This document shows, piece by piece, positions 25,116-32,772 of a stretch of 46,074 nt of DNA (within the stretch, counting starts at the first letter, position 1; every line of letters starts with the position of its first letter). The notes beneath the pieces were generated by a model. It worked only from the letters and a program-made list of their open reading frames with translations, had not been told where the DNA came from and searched no databases. The translations under genes and the position numbers were made by a program. The stretch is from JAAYRQ01 sp035647815 (GTDB lineage Bacteria > Bacillota > Syntrophomonadia > Syntrophomonadales > Syntrophomonadaceae): contig DASRMR010000064.1 in assembly GCA_035647815.1 (NCBI GenBank), positions 1-46,074 of the forward strand, read 5' to 3'.

Positions 25116-25825
25116 TACTAGCAATCGATAGTGCCACACCTTGTGCTGGTGTAGCACTTGTAAATAAGGAAAAAGTGTTATATGAAGAATCGGCTAATTT
25201 CAAACGCACTCATTCGGAAATATTAATGCCGATGGTCGATAGGGCTTTTAAAACATGCGAATGTAGCTTAGATGATGTTTCTGCTATAGCTGTAACAGTA
25301 GGGCCTGGTTCTTTTACTGGTTTGCGTATAGGAATGGGAACAGTTAAAGGACTAGGTTTAGGCTCAGGCAAGCCAATCATTGTAGTATCTACTTTAGAAA
25401 CGATAGCATTTAATTTGTCAGGCCATCAGGCTATGGTTGGTGTTTTATTAGATGCTCGTAAGCAAGAAGTATATAGTTCTATATATGATGTTTCTGGAAA
25501 ATTCCCATCAGCCTTAACAGACGAACAAGCTATAAGTCCTGAAGGGTTTGTAGAATTAGCTTTAGAGATGAAGGAAAAGCAAAGTTATAGTCAGATTATC
25601 TTGTTAGGTGACGGTTATTATCCTTATCAGGATTATTTTAAAAGCGCCTTTGGAAAAATGTTAATACCAACTCCTTCACATTTAATGCTCCCCCGAGCTG
25701 GAGCACTCGGTAATTTAGCTATAAATAAGGCGGACAAAGGAGAATTTACAGATGTTTTTGCCCTAAAACCTATTTATCTAAGATTATCTGAGGCGGAATA
25801 TAAACTTAAAAAAGGGGCGTTGTGA
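25109..25825 (+). CDS. tsaB: tRNA t6A synthesis protein TsaB
   Basis: 238 residues. The N-terminal LILAIDSATPCAGVAL and the motif ITVGPGSFTGLRIGMGTVKGL are diagnostic for TsaB (YeaZ), an inactive paralogue of TsaD that forms a heterodimer with it. GTG 25109 lies within the end of tsaE. It overlaps the next gene start by the four bases GTGA. Confidence 0.95.
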   Translation: MLILAIDSATPCAGVALVNKEKVLYEESANFKRTHSEILMPMVDRAFKTCECSLDDVSAIAVTVGPGSFTGLRIGMGTVKGLGLGSGKPIIVVSTLETIAFNLSGHQAMVGVLLDARKQEVYSSIYDVSGKFPSALTDEQAISPEGFVELALEMKEKQSYSQIILLGDGYYPYQDYFKSAFGKMLIPTPSHLMLPRAGALGNLAINKADKGEFTDVFALKPIYLRLSEAEYKLKKGAL

Positions 25826-26280
25826 TAGTGGTGCAGGCTGATTATATAGTAAGAAAAATGACTGAAGAAGATGTCCCGAGAGTGATGGATATAGAAAAGG
25901 AATCATTTACCTTGCCTTGGTCGAAACAATCCTATTTAGCTGATTTGAAAAATGAATTTGCTAGCTACTTAGTCTGCGAGTATGATGGCGAAATAACAGC
26001 TTATGGTGGAATTTGGGTCATATTTGAAAGTGGTCATATAACTAATATTGCAGTAGCAGAGAAGTTTCGTAGAAAAGGAATAGGAACTAGGTTAATGCTG
26101 GAATTAGAAAATGTAGCTAGGCAAAAGGAGGCTATACGTGTTTTGTTAGAAGTAAGGCCTTCTAATCATACTGCTTTTGAACTTTATGATAGCCTTGATT
26201 ATACTCCTACCAGAATAAGAGAAAATTATTATTCGGATAATGGTGAAGATGCTATAGTGATGACAAAACTAATTTTCTAA
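25822..26280 (+). CDS. rimI: Ribosomal-protein-alanine N-acetyltransferase RimI
   Basis: 152 residues of the GNAT fold. Acetyl-CoA site RRKGIGTRLM follows the beta strand ITNIAVAEKF, and LEVRPSNHTAFELYDSLDY and the C-terminal DAIVMTK fit RimI. It acetylates the N-terminus of ribosomal protein S18 in known bacteria. GTG 25822 overlaps the tsaB stop; GTG 25828 or 25831 are alternatives with longer distance from AAAGGGG. It lies between tsaB and tsaD as in most Firmicutes. Confidence 0.92.
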   Translation: MIVVQADYIVRKMTEEDVPRVMDIEKESFTLPWSKQSYLADLKNEFASYLVCEYDGEITAYGGIWVIFESGHITNIAVAEKFRRKGIGTRLMLELENVARQKEAIRVLLEVRPSNHTAFELYDSLDYTPTRIRENYYSDNGEDAIVMTKLIF

Positions 26281-26319
26281 TTGAATTTGTATCTAATAGG
26301 TAAGGCTGGTGTAGTTAAA

Positions 26320-27330
26320 ATGAACGATATTAATATTTTGGGAATAGAGACTTCTTGTGATGAGACTGCTGCTGCTATAGTTCGCAATGGTAAAGATATT
26401 TTATCTAATGTAATTAATTCACAGATAGATATTCATCAACAGTTTGGCGGTGTAGTGCCAGAGGTGGCCTCTCGTAAACATATAGAAAATATTGCTATAG
26501 TAGTTGAAACAGCTTTTAAAGAAGCTAACTTAAAACACGAAGATATCCATGCAGTTGCAGTTACTAATTTGCCTGGTCTAATCGGTGCTTTGTTAGTAGG
26601 GGTTTCTTTTGCTAAATCATTTGCTTATGCACTAAATAAGCCACTTATTGCAGTAAATCACCTTCAGGGGCATATTTATGCTAATTTTCTTGAGCATCAC
26701 GAAATTAGTTTTCCGGCAGTTTCATTAGTCGTGTCAGGTGGGCATACTAGCCTACTTTTAATGAAAAACGAGCAAGATTATGAAGTATTAGGCGCAACTC
26801 GAGATGATGCTGCTGGGGAGGCATTTGATAAGGTTGCTAGGTTTTTAGGCCTAGGTTTTCCAGGAGGACCAGCAGTAGAAAAGGCGGCTGAAAAAGGTCG
26901 GACAGGTACTATAGAACTACCTAGAGTATTTTTGGATCGTAATGATTTTGAATTTAGTTTTAGTGGTTTGAAAACAGCTACTATGAATATGTGGAAAAAG
27001 CTAGAAAGGCGTGGGGAGGAAAATGTCAATGACATGGCGGCAGACTTTCAATTAGCTCTTGTGGAAGTACTTGTGGAAAAGACTATTAGGGCTGCTAATA
27101 AGTATAATGCCAAGTCAATAATGTTGGCAGGTGGGGTAGCAGCTAATCAAAAACTGCGCCAACTTATGAGCCTAAAAGCTCTAGAAAACAACATAAAACT
27201 TTATTATCCTTCACTTAGCCTATGTACTGATAATGCCGCTATGATTGCAGGTGTAGCTTATAATGATTTTGTCAATAGTAGGTTTGCACCATTAAATCTT
27301 AATGCCTATCCCCGCCTAATGTCCTTGTGA
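26320..27330 (+). CDS. tsaD: tRNA t6A synthesis threonylcarbamoyltransferase TsaD
   Basis: 336 residues. ILGIETSCDETAAAIV opens the protein, the metal motif is NHLQGHIYANF (HxxxH), and VVSGGHTSL, LGATRDDAAGEAFDK and LAGGVAANQKLR follow. It transfers threonylcarbamoyl to A37 of ANN-decoding tRNAs. ATG 26320 is preferred because homologues begin there; TTG 26281, directly behind rimI, would add 13 residues. The ribosome binding site is weak (GGTGTAG). Confidence 0.96.
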   Translation: MNDINILGIETSCDETAAAIVRNGKDILSNVINSQIDIHQQFGGVVPEVASRKHIENIAIVVETAFKEANLKHEDIHAVAVTNLPGLIGALLVGVSFAKSFAYALNKPLIAVNHLQGHIYANFLEHHEISFPAVSLVVSGGHTSLLLMKNEQDYEVLGATRDDAAGEAFDKVARFLGLGFPGGPAVEKAAEKGRTGTIELPRVFLDRNDFEFSFSGLKTATMNMWKKLERRGEENVNDMAADFQLALVEVLVEKTIRAANKYNAKSIMLAGGVAANQKLRQLMSLKALENNIKLYYPSLSLCTDNAAMIAGVAYNDFVNSRFAPLNLNAYPRLMSL

Positions 27331-27339
27331 AAAAACACC

Positions 27340-27357
27340 TGTGGACAATGTGGATAA
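27340..27357 (+). promoter_or_regulatory. Two adjacent DnaA-box-like nonamers
   Basis: TGTGGACAA (27340-27348) and TGTGGATAA (27349-27357) stand directly side by side in the same orientation. The second is a perfect DnaA box (TTATCCACA reversed) and the first differs at one base. A TTGACA lies six bases further on. They fall between tsaD and lgt, far from any visible replication gene. Confidence 0.5.
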
Positions 27358-27489
27358 CTCTGTTGACAACTAAATGTATCGGGGTTTAGCTAGATTGGTA
27401 AATTTATTATATTCCAGGAAATATTTGCGGTTGCCAGAACTTCAATACTTTTGTCCTGTTGATAAACTAATAAAAAGAGGTGATCTCTA

Positions 27490-28245
27490 TTGTATCCAGT
27501 TTTATTTAAAATTGGGAGCTTTTCCGTATATGCGTGGGGATTTATGTTAGCTATAGCTGTAATCATAAGTATATATGGTGTAGGTAAGCTTTTTGAGCGT
27601 GAAGGCTATGATAAAGAAATAGTTGTAGATATGGTACTAATTATAGTTATAGCTGGAATTATTGGCGCCAGGATTGCTTATATATTAGTTTACGAGTGGA
27701 CGACATTAATAACTAATCCTTTAAGCCTATTTTCCATAAGGTCAGGTGGAATATCTGGTCTTATTTGGTATGGTGGCGTTATAGGTGGTGCAATTCCTTT
27801 TTTTATTTATATGTACAAAAAGAAATTACCTTTTTGGCTAGTGGCAGATATGTTAGCACCTTTTATAGCCCTTAGTTATGCTTTAGTTAGGGTAGGTTGT
27901 TTCTTAAATGGGTGTTGCTATGGAAATATAACAGATTCTATTTTTGGAGTAGTATTTCCTTATGTAGATGCTTTTGCTAGGCATCCTGCTCAAATATATA
28001 GTTCTATTTTAAATTTAATACTTTTTGGTTTTCTAATCTGGTTTTATCCGCGCCGTAAGTTTGATGGGCAAGTTATTATTTACTACATATTAGGATATTC
28101 TGTCTATCGTTTTATCGTGGAGTTTTTCCGAGAAAGTATTATAATGTGTGGTTCTATAACTTTGGGACAAGTTTATACTTTGATTTTATTAGCTATCGGA
28201 TTAATACTTTATTTTTGGAGAAAATCGAACGCGAAAAAAGTTTAA
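27490..28245 (+). CDS. lgt: Prolipoprotein diacylglyceryl transferase
   Basis: 251 residues with about seven membrane helices. The signature GGLIW-like region appears as SGGISGLIWYGGVIGG, and the conserved RVGCFLNGCCYG and HPAQIYSS are present. The enzyme adds diacylglycerol to the lipobox Cys of prolipoproteins, for example ZnuA, the FecB-type protein and the lipoprotein at 31741 in this window. TTG 27490 has AAGAGGTGATC upstream. Confidence 0.95.
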   Translation: MYPVLFKIGSFSVYAWGFMLAIAVIISIYGVGKLFEREGYDKEIVVDMVLIIVIAGIIGARIAYILVYEWTTLITNPLSLFSIRSGGISGLIWYGGVIGGAIPFFIYMYKKKLPFWLVADMLAPFIALSYALVRVGCFLNGCCYGNITDSIFGVVFPYVDAFARHPAQIYSSILNLILFGFLIWFYPRRKFDGQVIIYYILGYSVYRFIVEFFRESIIMCGSITLGQVYTLILLAIGLILYFWRKSNAKKV

Positions 28246-28261
28246 GGGAGAAGGAAATCAA

Positions 28262-28834
28262 ATGAGTGAAATTAGAAAACAATTACGTCAAGATATGATA
28301 GCTAAGCGAAACGAGCTTTCTTTAGCGAGGGTGCAACAATATAGTGAAACGATTTGTAAGAAATTGCTTGAACTGCCTGATGTTGAAAATGCTCGCTCTA
28401 TAATGGGTTTTTCTAATTTTGGTAATGAAGTTCAACTTATGCCTTTTTTAGAAAGCCAAATTCCTAGCAAAAAGATATTGCTTCCCAGGGTGGAAAAAGG
28501 TGGAGAAATGGTGGCAGTTGAATTCACTAGCTGGGATAATATTAAAAGTGGTCCATTCGGAATTAAAGAGCCTATCGGAGAACCTTATGACCTACAAATG
28601 ATCGATGTAGTAATAGTACCAGGCTTAGTATTTGATGCAAATGGCTATAGGCTAGGTTATGGGAAAGGATATTATGATCGATTTCTAAAAGGCTTGAGAA
28701 AAGATGCTTTTTTATGTGGAGTAGGTTTTGACTTTCAAATCATTGCTGATATAAATCCTCATGAAAGTGATCTTCCAGTACATTGGGTAGTTACTGAGAA
28801 ATCGGAGATAGTTGTAAATTGGGATCATTTTTAG
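28262..28834 (+). CDS. 5-formyltetrahydrofolate cyclo-ligase
   Basis: 190 residues. RKQLRQDM...RNELS at the start, the ATP/substrate loop GYRLGYGKGYYDRFL and the final FDFQI ... ESDLPVHWVVTE fit the MTHFS (FAU1/YgfA) family. It converts 5-formyl-THF to 5,10-methenyl-THF with ATP. It follows lgt by 16 bases with site AGGGAGAAGG and ends at a strong terminator facing the SPFH gene. Confidence 0.95.
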   Translation: MSEIRKQLRQDMIAKRNELSLARVQQYSETICKKLLELPDVENARSIMGFSNFGNEVQLMPFLESQIPSKKILLPRVEKGGEMVAVEFTSWDNIKSGPFGIKEPIGEPYDLQMIDVVIVPGLVFDANGYRLGYGKGYYDRFLKGLRKDAFLCGVGFDFQIIADINPHESDLPVHWVVTEKSEIVVNWDHF

Positions 28835-28838
28835 GGGT

Positions 28839-28864
28839 GGGGAGGCTTTTGCCTCCCGTTTTGG
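28839..28864. terminator. Terminator between convergent genes
   Basis: GGGAGGC, loop TTTT, GCCTCCC followed by GTTTT. It sits four to six bases behind the cyclo-ligase stop and just before the end of the convergent SPFH gene. Confidence 0.85.
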
Positions 28865-28870
28865 TTTCGA

Positions 28871-29815
28871 TTATTCAGATTTTGGGTTGGTGTCATTTCC
28901 GGCGATTTCTTTTAGGGCGGCGAATACTCCGCCTAGGCCAGCGAGGTCACTTGGGATGATGAGCTTGGTTGCTTGACCATCACCAATATGTCTTAGTGCT
29001 TCAAGTGATTTTAGAGCTAATACCTTATCATCTGCTCCAGCCTCTTTTATCATTACTAAGCTATCGGCAAAAGATCTTTGTACACTTAAAATAGCTTCAG
29101 CTTCACCTTGTGCTTCTAAAATCCTGGCTTGTTTTACCCCTTCTGCTTGTCTAATACTTGCTTCACGAACTCCTTCTGCTTCTAAGATAGCAGCTTGTTT
29201 ACTACCTTCTGCTTCTAGGATAGCAGCATTCTTTTGCCCTTCGGCTCTAAGAACAGCTTCACGCTTTTCTCTCTCTGCACGCATCTGTTTTTCCATAGCA
29301 TTCTGAATATCTGCTGGTGGAAGAATATTTTTTAATTCTACACGGTTTACTTTAATTCCCCATTTATCTGTAGCTTCATCGAGAATTGCTCTTAACCTGG
29401 TATTAACAATATCACGAGAAGTTAAGGTTTGGTCTAACTCTAGCTCACCGACGATATTTCTTAAAGTAGTTGCAGTAAGGTTTTCGATAGCCATCATAGG
29501 ATTAGAGATTTCGTAGCTATAACTAAAAGGATCAGTAACTTGAAAGTAAACTACAGTATCTATCATCATAGTAACATTATCTTTAGTTATAACTGGTTGG
29601 GGAGGAAAATCAAATACTTGTTCCCTAAGCTCGATAATATAACGAAATTTATCTATGAATGGAATTATGAAATTAATACCTTGTGGTGCAGTTTTATGGA
29701 ATTTACCTAATCTTTCTACAACACCTACTGTTGATTGCTTAATAATACGAATTGATGAAAAAACTATAAACACGACTAAAATAACTAACAAAAAGTTAGC
29801 AAATAAATTCAACAA
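28871..29815 (-). CDS. SPFH/band 7 membrane protein (paraslipin/QmcA type)
   Basis: 314 residues. One N-terminal membrane helix (~3-22), then the SPFH domain (~25-200; TVGVVERLGKFHKTAPQGINFIIPF split over the start), then a charged coiled coil built from near-repeats of AEGxKxAAILE (~185-245). Such proteins form ring-like oligomers at the membrane and work with NfeD partners in membrane organisation. The NfeD gene lies 22 bases upstream on the same strand, which matches this. Confidence 0.92.
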   Translation of the reverse strand: MLNLFANFLLVILVVFIVFSSIRIIKQSTVGVVERLGKFHKTAPQGINFIIPFIDKFRYIIELREQVFDFPPQPVITKDNVTMMIDTVVYFQVTDPFSYSYEISNPMMAIENLTATTLRNIVGELELDQTLTSRDIVNTRLRAILDEATDKWGIKVNRVELKNILPPADIQNAMEKQMRAEREKREAVLRAEGQKNAAILEAEGSKQAAILEAEGVREASIRQAEGVKQARILEAQGEAEAILSVQRSFADSLVMIKEAGADDKVLALKSLEALRHIGDGQATKLIIPSDLAGLGGVFAALKEIAGNDTNPKSE

Positions 29816-29837
29816 TTAAATCACTCCTTCTTAATAT

Positions 29838-30260
29838 TTATGCTTTTCTAACTTTCAACTTAACACCTTCAATAGCCTCAATAACTACTCGGGTATCTAT
29901 GGGAATTTCTTCGTCACTAACAGCTGTCCACACTTCACCTTTAAGCTTAACCTGCCCAAATTGAAGGGGCTTTAATTCACTAATAGTAACTCCGTGTTGT
30001 CCAATAAGTGCATCTACATTACTAACTCTTTCATCTGTTTTAATAAACTTCATTATTAAAGGGCGGGCCAAAAGAATAAACAAAAAGGTAATTAAGGCAT
30101 AAACAAATAACTGAATTTCTAAGCTGTTCAATAAACTTAACTTTACACCTATTGCTACTATAAGAGCAGTTAAAGCTAGCCATACAAACCAAAAGCCAGC
30201 ACTAAATATCTCAATTGCTCCGCAAATAATAGCTATAATTATCCATTGTACTGCTGACAA
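29838..30260 (-). CDS. NfeD-like membrane protein
   Basis: 140 residues. Two or three hydrophobic helices (~1-75) are followed by an OB-fold domain (~85-140) with ALIGQHGVTISEL, GQVKLKGEVWTAVS and ID-TRVVIEAIEGVKLKV. This short form lacks the protease domain of long NfeD. TTG 30260 is chosen because AAGGAGG lies eight bases upstream on the minus strand; an earlier in-frame start at 30284 would translate that site. It partners the SPFH protein. Confidence 0.88.
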   Translation of the reverse strand: MSAVQWIIIAIICGAIEIFSAGFWFVWLALTALIVAIGVKLSLLNSLEIQLFVYALITFLFILLARPLIMKFIKTDERVSNVDALIGQHGVTISELKPLQFGQVKLKGEVWTAVSDEEIPIDTRVVIEAIEGVKLKVRKA

Positions 30261-30462
30261 TGTTATTCCTCCTTTCCTAACCAAGTAAACAAAACAACCA
30301 TCTACTTATAATACCATACGAGTTGTAGTTACTGCTTTAGAATCAAATTCCTGCTGAATATTTTAATAAATTGTATTTTAAGAAAATGATCTTAATTGTA
30401 GAAAATTGCTTGTTAATATATAATCAAAGTAGAATACGGAAAAATTTTGGGGAGGTTTTGTA

Positions 30463-30639
30463 ATGGTAGAGAAAGACGAGATTCTAACAAAGATTAAGGA
30501 ATCTGCTGTTGAGGGAAAAATTAGTTGTACTGATGCACGCCAATTAGCAGCTGATTTTAATATAGAGTTAGGTAAAATGAACGATTTATGTGATGAAATC
30601 GAAATTAAAATTTATGCTTGTGAGCTAGGATGTTTCTAA
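30463..30639 (+). CDS. Small Cys-rich protein ending in ELGCF
   Basis: 58 residues. ATG 30463 follows GGGGAGG (30449-30455). The body is helical (EILTKIKESAVEGKIS, DARQLAADFNIELGKMNDLC, non-contiguous), resembling a small helix-turn-helix, and it ends YACELGCF with two Cys. I recall small proteins of this ending in anaerobes, but no function. It lies 79 bases ahead of the MOSC and Mog genes, so a link to molybdenum cofactor handling is possible. It is too short for ordinary length cut-offs. Confidence 0.7.
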   Translation: MVEKDEILTKIKESAVEGKISCTDARQLAADFNIELGKMNDLCDEIEIKIYACELGCF

Positions 30640-30718
30640 TCGCATGAATGTAAACTGTCTCAGTGAGGAAGAATAAAAGTTTAAAATATCTATAAAAATA
30701 AAAAGATGGGGTGAAAAA

Positions 30719-31165
30719 ATGGTAAAAGGAAAAATACATTCTATTTGCATTAGTCCCGAAAAGGGAGAATTAAAAAAGGAAATACTAGAAGCTAAAGTTA
30801 TTGAAAACCATGGTATAGAAAATGATGGACATGCTGGGGATTGGGATCGTCAGGTAACATGTCTTGATTATGCGAGTCTTTTAAAAACTAATGTAGAACA
30901 TAATTTGAAAATGGGGCCAGGAGATTTTGCCGAAAATATTTTAATCGAAGGTTTAGATTTAGTTGAGATAGGAGTAGGTGGGCAACTTAAATTAGGGGAA
31001 GATGTAATATTACAAGTATCACAAATAGGTAAAGATGACCATCCTAGTGTAGTCACTCGGAATTTTGGGGTATCACTTTTACCCTATGAGGGTTTGTTTT
31101 GCAAAGTTTTAGCTGGAGGTCAAATTCGTAAAGGCGACATTGCCGAGGTGGTAAAAAATGTATAA
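30719..31165 (+). CDS. MOSC domain protein
   Basis: 148 residues covering one MOSC domain: GKIHSICISPEKG, GIENDGHAGDWDRQVTCL, GPGDFAENILIEGLDL, LKLGEDVILQVSQIGK, LLPYEGLFCKVLAGGQI. MOSC domains act in sulfur or molybdenum cofactor transfer. The Cys usual after QIGK (as in IGKECH) is replaced by Asp (IGKDDH), so the standard sulfur-carrying Cys seems lost. It overlaps the mog gene by eight bases. Confidence 0.88.
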   Translation: MVKGKIHSICISPEKGELKKEILEAKVIENHGIENDGHAGDWDRQVTCLDYASLLKTNVEHNLKMGPGDFAENILIEGLDLVEIGVGGQLKLGEDVILQVSQIGKDDHPSVVTRNFGVSLLPYEGLFCKVLAGGQIRKGDIAEVVKNV

Positions 31166-31646
31166 AACAGGAATCTTAGTTATGAGTGATAAAGGATTCC
31201 GAGGTGAAAGAGAAGATTTAAGTGGTAAACAAATAGAAGAGCTTTTAGGCAGTAATTACCATATAGAATTTTATGAAATAATTCCTGATGAAGAAGCTGT
31301 TATTATGGATAAATTAAAATATTTAGCTGATGAATTAAAACTTGACTTAGTTCTCACTTCAGGCGGAACAGGGTTTTCATTAAGGGATGTTACCCCAGAA
31401 GCGACTATGGCTGTTGTGGAAAGGCCCACCCCGGGATTAGCAGAAGCTATGCGCTTATATGGTATGCAACAGACTCCTAAAGCTATGTTATCTAGAGCAG
31501 TAGCAGGAATTAGGGGGAAAACTTTAATCATCAACCTGCCTGGCAGTATTAAAGGGGTAAGAGAGTCACTAGAAGCGATTCTTCCAGTTCTAGATCATGG
31601 TTTAGATATTTTGATTGGCTCAGCGGCTGAATGTGGTCAAGAGTAG
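31158..31646 (+). CDS. mog: Molybdopterin adenylyltransferase-like protein (MogA/MoaB)
   Basis: 162 residues of the MoCF-biosynthesis fold. LTSGGTGFSLRDVTPEAT is the MPT-binding signature and INLPGSIKGVRESL the second conserved motif. It activates molybdopterin by adenylation before metal insertion. It is translationally coupled to the MOSC gene and would serve molybdenum or tungsten enzymes such as the oxidoreductase at 16738. Confidence 0.93.
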   Translation: MYKTGILVMSDKGFRGEREDLSGKQIEELLGSNYHIEFYEIIPDEEAVIMDKLKYLADELKLDLVLTSGGTGFSLRDVTPEATMAVVERPTPGLAEAMRLYGMQQTPKAMLSRAVAGIRGKTLIINLPGSIKGVRESLEAILPVLDHGLDILIGSAAECGQE

Positions 31647-31740
31647 CTTAATAAGATATAATATTAATATATAAATCCATAAATGGAAAAACTAGGCTGC
31701 AGTTTATAATTGTGGCCTAGTTAGATGTTAGGGTGGTATT

Positions 31741-32208
31741 ATGAGTAAATTAAGATTGTGTATTCTAATTTTTTTGATAGGTATATTTATCAACGGGTGT
31801 TCTGTGGGCAACAATGAAGAAATAAATATGGAAAGACTGATAACAACAGATGAAATAAAAAATATGGAAATAACCAAAGGAAGTACGGGAGAAATAAAAA
31901 ACCTAACCTTGAACGATACTTTCGAAATTTCCGATTTAATTAAAATGATTAAAAAAATACCGATTCAACGATTAAATGAGTCAGAAGATATGGAATTTAT
32001 GCCTTCAAGGATAGAAGATAATGCCATGATAAATGTGCATTTTTTCTCAGATGAAAAATCTTGGGCTGGGAATTTTTCTATATGGCCAGATGGAGCTATT
32101 TATATAGTTGACATAGACACTATGCTAAGTAATAAAAGAACCATATCATATCTTTCTCGATCTAAATATCCTCAGATTTACGAACTGTTAGATAATCTAG
32201 TTGACTAA
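31741..32208 (+). CDS. Putative lipoprotein of unknown function
   Basis: 155 residues. A signal peptide with lipobox FINGC (Cys at ~20) predicts a membrane-anchored outer-face protein. The rest is a hydrophilic alpha/beta domain with ISDLIKMIKKIPI, FSIWPDGAIYIVD and a C-terminal helix; no family recognised. The motif of interleaved strands resembles small regulatory lipoproteins of Firmicutes, but this is a guess. GGGTGG precedes ATG. An inverted repeat AACTAGGC/GCCTAGTT (31689-31722) lies just upstream. Confidence 0.75.
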   Translation: MSKLRLCILIFLIGIFINGCSVGNNEEINMERLITTDEIKNMEITKGSTGEIKNLTLNDTFEISDLIKMIKKIPIQRLNESEDMEFMPSRIEDNAMINVHFFSDEKSWAGNFSIWPDGAIYIVDIDTMLSNKRTISYLSRSKYPQIYELLDNLVD

Positions 32209-32214
32209 AATACT

Positions 32215-32244
32215 TTACAGGTATAAGATACCGGCTACCTGTAA
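32215..32244 (+). terminator. Inverted repeat after the lipoprotein gene
   Basis: TTACAGGTA and TACCTGTAA form a perfect 9-bp stem around a 12-base loop, seven bases after the stop. No T-run follows, so it may be a weak terminator or an mRNA end structure. Confidence 0.4.
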
Positions 32245-32356
32245 GATGATATATATTGAAATTATTAATAAACTATAATATATAAAGGTATAAAAAGAAA
32301 ACTATAGGAGCATAATATAAAACGGTAATAACGGGCATATTTGCAAATATTCTGAC

Positions 32357-32386
32357 TTGAATACTTGACTTATAATGCCTTATAAT
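32357..32386 (+). promoter_or_regulatory. groESL promoter
   Basis: -35 TTGAAT (32357-32362), 18-base spacer, -10 TATAAT (32381-32386). Transcription would begin a few bases before the CIRCE element, as in other HrcA-controlled heat shock operons. Confidence 0.65.
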
Positions 32387-32397
32387 ATTATTATGTA

Positions 32398-32424
32398 TTA
32401 GCACTCACTTTAAACGAGTGCTAA
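32398..32424 (+). promoter_or_regulatory. CIRCE element (HrcA operator)
   Basis: TTAGCACTC, nine-base spacer, GAGTGCTAA: a perfect match to the CIRCE consensus. HrcA represses the downstream groES-groEL operon from this site in unstressed cells. The hrcA gene is not in this window. Confidence 0.97.
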
Positions 32425-32460
32425 CAAAAATATTTTTAATGTAAATAAGGAGGTATACAT

Positions 32461-32751
32461 TTGAAGATTCAACCATTAGCAGATCGACTAGTTTTAAAAG
32501 TAGATGAAGTAGCTGAAGAAAAAACTAAAAGTGGGTTATATGTTCCTGATTCAGCTCAAGAGAAACCTCAAGAAGCAGAAGTACTTGCAGTAGGTTCTGG
32601 TCTTTTAAATGAAAAAGGCGAAAGAATTCCTATGGAAGTTAAGGTAGGCGACAAGGTAATCTTCTCCAAGTATGCGGGGATGGAAATCAAAATTGAAGGC
32701 GAAGAATATCTAGTTCTATCTGAAAGAGATATACTCGCAATTCTAAATTAA
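32461..32751 (+). CDS. groES: Co-chaperonin GroES
   Basis: 96 residues, full length. LKIQPLADRLV-type start, mobile loop EEKTKSGLYVPDSAQEKP, then GEYLV and DILA at the end. It caps GroEL during protein folding. The start is TTG 32461 with AAGGAGG 11 bases upstream. Its promoter has a CIRCE operator. Confidence 0.97.
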   Translation: MKIQPLADRLVLKVDEVAEEKTKSGLYVPDSAQEKPQEAEVLAVGSGLLNEKGERIPMEVKVGDKVIFSKYAGMEIKIEGEEYLVLSERDILAILN

Positions 32752-32772
32752 GTAAAAGGAGGAGTTACATAC

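Noticed and set aside
31689..31722. AACTAGGC/GCCTAGTT inverted repeat before the lipoprotein gene, with GGGTGG behind it, thought of as a T-box end
   Set aside because: The T-box core (TGGNACCGCG) and specifier domain are missing; the GGGTGG is simply the ribosome binding site.
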